From the NCBI RefSeq assembly GCF_000485795.1, contig NZ_AXZL01000066.1, positions 62,001 through 126,000 on the forward strand: DNA of 64,000 nucleotides, written 5' to 3'. The position numbers and the translations under genes are program-made. Origin of the DNA: Shewanella decolorationis S12. Lineage in GTDB: Bacteria; Pseudomonadota; Gammaproteobacteria; Enterobacterales; Shewanellaceae. This document shows, piece by piece, positions 59,482 through 64,000 of this stretch. The stretch's first letter is position 1, and every line of letters begins with the position of its first letter. The notes under the pieces were generated by a model. That model worked only from the letters and a program-made list of their open reading frames with translations, made no database searches and was not told the DNA's origin.

Positions 59482-60249
59482 CTAGAATTTATAACCTTTT
59501 ATGCATTCTATAACTATGCGCAGCACCTGAGTTTGTTTATGGTTTAATGGATGCTGGTTGTCTGCTTTGGTCTGCTTAATTACAGATTGACCGTTGTTTG
59601 AACAGTTTGCTTCTGGAGCTGCAGCTTCTAATCGCGGTATTTCTGAAGGCTGCACTTGTAAATCCTGGCCTCGTAAGTATTGCACCATATCATAATGCTT
59701 AAGTTGAATAATTTTTCCTTGATAAACTAAGTTCAGCGGTTCAAGGCACAATAACCATTGTTGTGGCTCGTTATTGTGTGGCTTGTTTGGTCGATGGACA
59801 TTATCTTCATGACAGGTTTTGGAGGGCTCAAGGCTGAACGAGCCATTTAATTCCAGCCGTTCAATATACGCGCGATACTTGCTGCGTTTGGTCATCACAT
59901 TAAAGTCGATAATTTGCTTATCTAAGAGCTGGCTTTCGATCTGAGTTTCGCCGCTAAAACAAAATGCAGGTTGACTTGGGCGCAGTATGAGTTCGCTCGA
60001 TTTAGCTCCATTTTCAGATATCATCAGCTTTACGCCTTCGCCCTCCAGTATACAAAGTTGTCTATCTATGCCGTGGAAGAGTGAGAAGGGGCCGTTACTC
60101 GAAATGGTGGCGATGCTGAACCTAAAATCAAAGTTGCTGAGGTCTGCCCCCTTTGGCCATATCAGCAGTTGTTTAGTGCTGCCGCCGCCATTTTTCCATA
60201 AGCTCGATTCGCATTCTTCATAACGGATAATCTGGATAGTAGAGTTCAC
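59482..60249 (-). CDS. hutD: HutD-family protein
   Basis: The 255-residue protein has the HutD/DUF886 cupin features: WKNGGGSTKQLLIWP near the N-terminus, FDFRFSIATISSNGPFSLF, then HGIDRQLCILEGEGVKL. HutD usually accompanies histidine-degradation genes in Pseudomonas and is thought to limit that pathway. Here it is alone among polysaccharide genes. It is longer than usual HutD (~190 residues) because of a C-terminal extension whose very end runs into a CTAG repeat. The start is GTG at 60249 on the minus strand. It is convergent with rmlB. Confidence 0.85.
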   Translation of the reverse strand: MNSTIQIIRYEECESSLWKNGGGSTKQLLIWPKGADLSNFDFRFSIATISSNGPFSLFHGIDRQLCILEGEGVKLMISENGAKSSELILRPSQPAFCFSGETQIESQLLDKQIIDFNVMTKRSKYRAYIERLELNGSFSLEPSKTCHEDNVHRPNKPHNNEPQQWLLCLEPLNLVYQGKIIQLKHYDMVQYLRGQDLQVQPSEIPRLEAAAPEANCSNNGQSVIKQTKADNQHPLNHKQTQVLRIVIECIKGYKF

Positions 60250-60289
60250 GTGTTGATTACTCTTTTTAATTCTGAGGATAGTCGATGCG

Positions 60290-60393
60290 AGGATCTAAGA
60301 CGCTGACAAGCTTGCTTTAGAATCTAGAATCTCAGTGTTTTAGCGGGGGAGAATACTCAGCATCTCCCTGCTAAAACGCTGCAATGACCTCTT
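60290..60393. repeat. CTAG remnant and large inverted repeat between two minus-strand genes
   Basis: GACGCTGACAAGCTTGCTTTAG and CTAG at 60324 (with TTAG 7 bases before) are a decayed CTAG block. GTTTTAGCGGGGGAGA (60337-60352) pairs almost fully with TCTCCCTGCTAAAAC (60363-60377), giving a stem of about 14 pairs. No U-run follows on either strand. Confidence 0.55.
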
Positions 60394-60843
60394 CTACATC
60401 CCTTTCTTTTTCAAAATATAATTTTCAGCTAATTCGCCGTTAATCCTATTGCCATCCGTGTCTAACATAAAAAGTTGGTTTTCACCGACGAGGTATTTAC
60501 TGCCATCGGATAAGGTAATCTTTGAGCCATTGGTATCCCAGTCAAATTTCCCTACCACTTTAAAGATAGTTTCGTCTTTACCCAAATAAATGCTTTTCAA
60601 TTCAAAGCTGTTATCAACCTGTAGTGTTAGCGTGGTTTTAATACCTTCGCAGCTTGCGCAGGGTATAACGCCTTCATACTCACCAGGCCAATCGAGCGCA
60701 TTTTGGCTGGTATCGCCTAGTGGAATGGTAGTTTTAGCTTCTGAGTTTTGTGTGATTGAGCTGTGAGGAGTTGTGTATTGTGGGTCGCTACAGGCCGTGA
60801 CCATGACTGCGAGTAAGGCGATAATAAAAAGTGGATGTTTCAT
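60394..60843 (-). CDS. NlpE-like copper-resistance family lipoprotein
   Basis: The 149-residue product starts with a lipoprotein signal (MKHPLFIIALLAVMVTACSD; lipobox VTAC, lipidated Cys at residue 18) and has an NlpE N-terminal-type domain: GEYEGVIPCASCEGIKTTLT with a CxxC pair, then FDWDTNGSKITL. E. coli NlpE senses surface contact and faulty lipoprotein export. This shorter form lacks the C-terminal OB domain. The frame is open 63 bases earlier, but ATG 60843 gives a proper lipoprotein signal and has GAG upstream. Confidence 0.85.
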   Translation of the reverse strand: MKHPLFIIALLAVMVTACSDPQYTTPHSSITQNSEAKTTIPLGDTSQNALDWPGEYEGVIPCASCEGIKTTLTLQVDNSFELKSIYLGKDETIFKVVGKFDWDTNGSKITLSDGSKYLVGENQLFMLDTDGNRINGELAENYILKKKGM

Positions 60844-61169
60844 ATTCATCTCAACCGTTTGATTTGTAACCTTGGGGATCATAACTGTCATCATCATTTG
60901 CGCCAAGCATATTTATTAATGGAGCTTTGCATCTCACGAAGCTTTTTGCACCTAAAATAAGGGATAGCGGAGGAGATAAATTGGTATCGTGTGATGATCA
61001 TTTTCTACTATCCCAATGTCTATCTTGGATTACTAGGCGCTAGCCTGAGTATTCTTGCTAGTGAGTTTGCAGATTGAATCTATACTAAAGACTACTACTT
61101 AAGAGTGAGTTTTTGATTTTATTGCCTGATTTCAATCTCAGACAATAGCTGCTGAGGTATATCATCGTT
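60844..61169. other. Divergent spacer between the lipoprotein and kinase genes
   Basis: This 326-base AT-rich stretch shows no gene, repeat or terminator. A TATACT hexamer at 61081 could be the -10 of the kinase promoter, but no well-spaced -35 is seen. Confidence 0.4.
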
Positions 61170-62531
61170 ATGACGCGCATGTTAGATAGGATTTTATTTG
61201 ATGTAAGTCGTTCCTCCACTATTGATGGTGGAGATTTAGTTGAGGCATCACAATTAATTGTTTCTTCTGTTTGCCAAGGTCTCAAAATCAGTCGAGCTGG
61301 TATTTGGTTATGGGCTGACGATCACCAAAGTATGCGTTGCTTTTACCTGCTGGATAATATGCAAAGACAGGAAGCTTTTGTTTTAACGCGTGAGCAATAC
61401 CCCCATTATTTCAGCCTATTAGATAATGAAAGGGCGATAGTGGCTAATCAGGCTCAAACTGATAGAGCGACCCATGAGTTTGTAAAGGCTTACTTAGTGC
61501 CTCATGGCATTACCTCGATGTTAGATAGCCCTATACGCCATCGTGGCAAGATGGTGGGCATTATTTGCTCTGAACATCAAGGTGAACCAAGAGAATGGAC
61601 TCGTGATGAAAAAGCTTTTGCCTCTGCTTTGGCTGATTTATTTGGCCGAGCAATGAGTGCAAAGGAGATTTTAGATTATCAGCTGCAATTACAGGCGATT
61701 AATACTGATTTAGAGGCTCAAGTCGCGCGCCGCACCGAAGAGTTAGAAACGGCATTATCCGATTTGCGTTCAACTCAGCACCATTTGATTGAGAATGAGA
61801 AAATGGCGGCGTTAGGAAGCTTAGTCGCAGGGGTTGCCCATGAGGTCAATACGCCTTTGGGGATTGCGGTTACGTCAGTGACCCATTGCTTAGATGAAGT
61901 TGCCTTGTTAAAAGCTGCATTTGAACAAAATGAACTGGATGAAGATAAATTTTTAACCTTTATTAATACCATGCAAGATGGTTTAGGGTTGATAGAACGC
62001 AATCTGACTCGCGCTGCCGAGCTGGTGCATAACTTTAAGCGAACGGCCGCAGATCAGTCTGTACTCGAGCGTGAACGATTTAATTTGAAGACTTATATTT
62101 TTCAGATTTTTAGTTCATTAAGACCATTGATGCGCAAAAAAAATATCGCCTTAGTCGTTGAACTTGATGACGATATTTCGATTGATTCTTATCCTGGTGC
62201 CATTGCACAAATTTTTACTAATCTCGTTGCCAATAGCTTTCGCCATGGTTTTCCTGACAATTTTGCTGGTGATAAGCAAATTACTATCCGAGTTGAACTG
62301 CAAGGCTCGAACATTTGCATGAGTTATCAAGATAATGGTGTCGGTATGACGGATGAGGTCAAACTAAAAGCCTTTGAACCTTTTTTTACCACCGCCCGTA
62401 AAAATGGCGGTACTGGCTTAGGCATGTCCATTATCTATAATTTGGTTACCCAAAAGCTCCATGGCAGCATTATGCTGACCTCTTCGCCTAATCAAGGTGT
62501 AAAAGTCGAGATTCAACTTCCTGAAAAATAA
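61170..62531 (+). CDS. Soluble GAF-domain sensor histidine kinase
   Basis: The 453-residue protein has an N-terminal GAF domain (about 20-170, with [20 protein letters not shown]), a coiled coil (about 175-210) and a HisKA-like box with phospho-His H224 ([11 protein letters not shown]). A HATPase domain follows (ANSFRHGF as N box, [19 protein letters not shown]) to the end. No membrane helix is seen, so it is cytoplasmic. There is no receiver domain and no response regulator next to it, so it is an orphan kinase. Signal and target are unknown. Confidence 0.93.
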   Translation: MTRMLDRILFDVSRSSTIDGGDLVEASQLIVSSVCQGLKISRAGIWLWADDHQSMRCFYLLDNMQRQEAFVLTREQYPHYFSLLDNERAIVANQAQTDRATHEFVKAYLVPHGITSMLDSPIRHRGKMVGIICSEHQGEPREWTRDEKAFASALADLFGRAMSAKEILDYQLQLQAINTDLEAQVARRTEELETALSDLRSTQHHLIENEKMAALGSLVAGVAHEVNTPLGIAVTSVTHCLDEVALLKAAFEQNELDEDKFLTFINTMQDGLGLIERNLTRAAELVHNFKRTAADQSVLERERFNLKTYIFQIFSSLRPLMRKKNIALVVELDDDISIDSYPGAIAQIFTNLVANSFRHGFPDNFAGDKQITIRVELQGSNICMSYQDNGVGMTDEVKLKAFEPFFTTARKNGGTGLGMSIIYNLVTQKLHGSIMLTSSPNQGVKVEIQLPEK

Positions 62532-62600
62532 TGCAGCACCTAGCACCTAGCACCTAGAATCTCGAAGTTGCATAGCGATGTTCTACTTTTTCTCGTAAGC
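62532..62600. repeat. CTAG hairpin repeat block 6
   Basis: CTAG occurs at 62540, 62547 and 62554, a perfect 7-base rhythm (CACCTAG units). A decayed CTCG at 62561 follows, then GAAGTTGCATAGCGATGTTC and CTTTTTCTCG. This tail matches the tail of block 2 at 36178-36215 (GAAGTTGCGTAGCGACACTC, CTTTTCCTCG). It lies between the kinase gene and rmlA. Confidence 0.8.
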
Positions 62601-62675
62601 CATCGGCAGCGATTAGGTTGTATTTATATGCTACAATCTGCGTCTTGATTCAATTCATTAATCCTTGATATATCA

Positions 62676-63566
62676 ATGAGAAAAGGCATTCTATTGGCGG
62701 GTGGTACAGGATCTCGCCTTTATCCTATGACGCAGGTTGTGTGTAAGCAATTATTGCCTATCTACGATAAGCCAATGATCTATTACCCTTTAGTGACTCT
62801 GATGCAGACGGGTATAAGAGATATTTTGATTATTTGTACTCCTTATGATTTGCCACTTTTTAAGGCATTACTGGGAGATGGGCGATGTTGGGGGATCCGG
62901 CTTGAATATGCTGTGCAGCCTTCACCAAGGGGATTAGCTGAGGCCCTTATCATTGCAGCCCCCTTTCTTGCTGGCCACTCCTGTGCGTTAATACTCGGCG
63001 ATAACCTATTTTATGGACAGCAACTTAGCACCAATCTACGCAATGCAACTCAATTAGACGTTGGTGCCACCGTATTTGGTTATCATGTCGCGAATCCTAA
63101 TGCTTATGGCGTCGTTGAGTTTGATTCCCATGGCAAAGCTATTTCTATCGAAGAGAAGCCGACCGCAGCTCGATCTTCCTATGCTATTCCTGGTTTATAT
63201 TTCTTTGATCACAAAGCGAGCCAGTTGGCTAAAAACGTTGTTCCCTCTGCACGAGGCGAATTAGAAATTGTCGATGTAATTAACCAGTATCTTCAACTTG
63301 GGGAGTTGCAGGTTGAAATTATGGGGCGCGGCACTGCTTGGCTCGATACGGGAACGCCGGATGCGATGGCTGAAGCAACACAATTTATTGCTGCCATAGA
63401 GAAACGCCAAGGGTTGAAAGTGAACTGCCCTGAAGAAGTGGCATTCCAGTTTGGTTGGATAGATGCTGTGCAACTTACCGCTTTAGCACAACCTTTAATT
63501 AAAAGTGGCTATGGTGAATATCTCTTAGGTTTACTAAATAAACAGGTATTTAATGAAGTGCATTGA
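62676..63566 (+). CDS. rmlA: Glucose-1-phosphate thymidylyltransferase
   Basis: RmlA joins dTTP and glucose-1-phosphate to form dTDP-glucose, the substrate of RmlB. The 296-residue product has GILLAGGTGSRLYPMTQVVC, KQLLPIYDKPMIYYPLVTLM, ILGDNLFYG, EEKPTAARSSYAIPGLYFFD and TAWLDTGTPDAM, all diagnostic. The length is normal. The stop overlaps the rmlC ATG by 14 bases. Confidence 0.96.
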   Translation: MRKGILLAGGTGSRLYPMTQVVCKQLLPIYDKPMIYYPLVTLMQTGIRDILIICTPYDLPLFKALLGDGRCWGIRLEYAVQPSPRGLAEALIIAAPFLAGHSCALILGDNLFYGQQLSTNLRNATQLDVGATVFGYHVANPNAYGVVEFDSHGKAISIEEKPTAARSSYAIPGLYFFDHKASQLAKNVVPSARGELEIVDVINQYLQLGELQVEIMGRGTAWLDTGTPDAMAEATQFIAAIEKRQGLKVNCPEEVAFQFGWIDAVQLTALAQPLIKSGYGEYLLGLLNKQVFNEVH

Positions 63567-64000
63567 AACCGAGCTTGCTGAAGTATTGGTGTTCGAGCCT
63601 CAATTATTTGGTGATGAACGCGGTTTTTTTATGGAAACCTTTCGGCAAAGCTACTTTACTGATTGCTTACGTAGTCGCGGATTTGAAGCTCCAGCGTTAG
63701 TGCAAGATAACTATAGTCGCTCGCAGCAGCATGTTTTGCGTGGGTTGCATTATCAACTCCAGCATCCGCAGGGCAAATTAGTACGCGTATGTGCTGGCAG
63801 TATTTTTGACGTTGCCGTTGATATTCGTACGCAATCTGTGACTTATGGAAAATGGGTTGGCAGGATACTTTCTGCCGATAATCATTTACAAATGTGGATC
63901 CCGCCTGGGTTTGCCCATGGATTTTATGTGTTGAGCGAATTCGCAGATGTGTTGTATCGCTGCACTGATTATTACGCGCCAGACGATGAATATGTGTTGC
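63553..64000 (+). CDS. rmlC: dTDP-4-dehydrorhamnose 3,5-epimerase, N-terminal part
   Basis: RmlC epimerises the RmlB product at C3 and C5 on the way to dTDP-L-rhamnose. The gene runs off the window after 149 codons. Visible are IETELAEVLVFEPQLFGDER then GFFMETFRQSYF, VQDNYSRS, VLRGLHYQLQHPQGKLVRV (catalytic His), VAVDIRTQS and WIPPGFAHGFYVL. The start ATG lies within the last codons of rmlA. rmlD is not seen and would be expected downstream if rhamnose is the product. Confidence 0.95.
   Translation, partial: MKCIETELAEVLVFEPQLFGDERGFFMETFRQSYFTDCLRSRGFEAPALVQDNYSRSQQHVLRGLHYQLQHPQGKLVRVCAGSIFDVAVDIRTQSVTYGKWVGRILSADNHLQMWIPPGFAHGFYVLSEFADVLYRCTDYYAPDDEYVL

Noticed and set aside
60844-60906. 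Longer start of the NlpE-like lipoprotein
   Set aside because: It would put about 21 extra residues before the signal peptide and bury the lipobox.

Overview
The window looks like a chromosomal segment of a polar-flagellated gammaproteobacterium, most probably Shewanella near the S. oneidensis / MR-4 group. The evidence is the gene order fliF...flhB, flhA-flhF-flhG-fliA-cheYZAB-parC-parP-cheW with sigma-54-type promoters, followed by mlaA, a POT peptide transporter, an RfaH-type gene and a surface polysaccharide locus. The genus is inferred from gene content and remembered gene order, not from a search.

Bases 1-25,140 are an almost unbroken plus-strand flagellar and chemotaxis block. The genes are the fliF end, fliGHIJ, fliKLMNOPQR-flhB (sigma-54-like promoter before fliK), flhAFG-fliA (sigma-54-like promoter before flhA), cheYZAB, a small membrane protein, parC, parP, cheW and a DUF2802 protein. 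Many genes overlap by 1-32 bases. Bases 25,396-31,607 hold a minus-strand pair (a stand-alone FlhB C-terminal-domain protein and a second FliK-like protein), mlaA, an RssB-like response regulator and a dtpT-type transporter.

Bases 32,082-64,000 are a Wzx/Wzy-type polysaccharide region. It opens with an rfaH homologue broken by one in-frame TGA. A long leader follows, with a perfect ops element (GGCGGTAGCGTG) just ahead of a terminator-like hairpin. Then come an SLBB/Wza-like exporter, a four-helix-bundle gene, wzz, wzx, ugd and an epimerase, an AT-rich block of glycosyltransferases and wzy, the GDP-fucose genes gmd-fcl-gmm-manC-manB, two tandem wecA-like genes, a frameshifted second glmM, and rmlB...rmlA-rmlC. 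A hutD-like gene, an NlpE-like lipoprotein gene and a GAF histidine kinase gene sit between rmlB and rmlA. The sugar genes point to GDP-mannose, GDP-L-fucose, UDP-glucuronate and dTDP-4-keto-6-deoxy-sugar/rhamnose precursors, with repeat units started on undecaprenyl phosphate by WecA-type enzymes.

Three genes in this region are interrupted: rfaH, one glycosyltransferase and the second glmM. Another glycosyltransferase carries a run of nine G. The intergenic gaps contain a modular family of CTAG-rich hairpin repeats in which CTAG recurs at exact 7-base steps, and a dead REP-associated (Y1) transposase lies among the glycosyltransferase genes. The RfaH/ops/terminator leader and the CTAG heptad repeats are the most interesting structures here.
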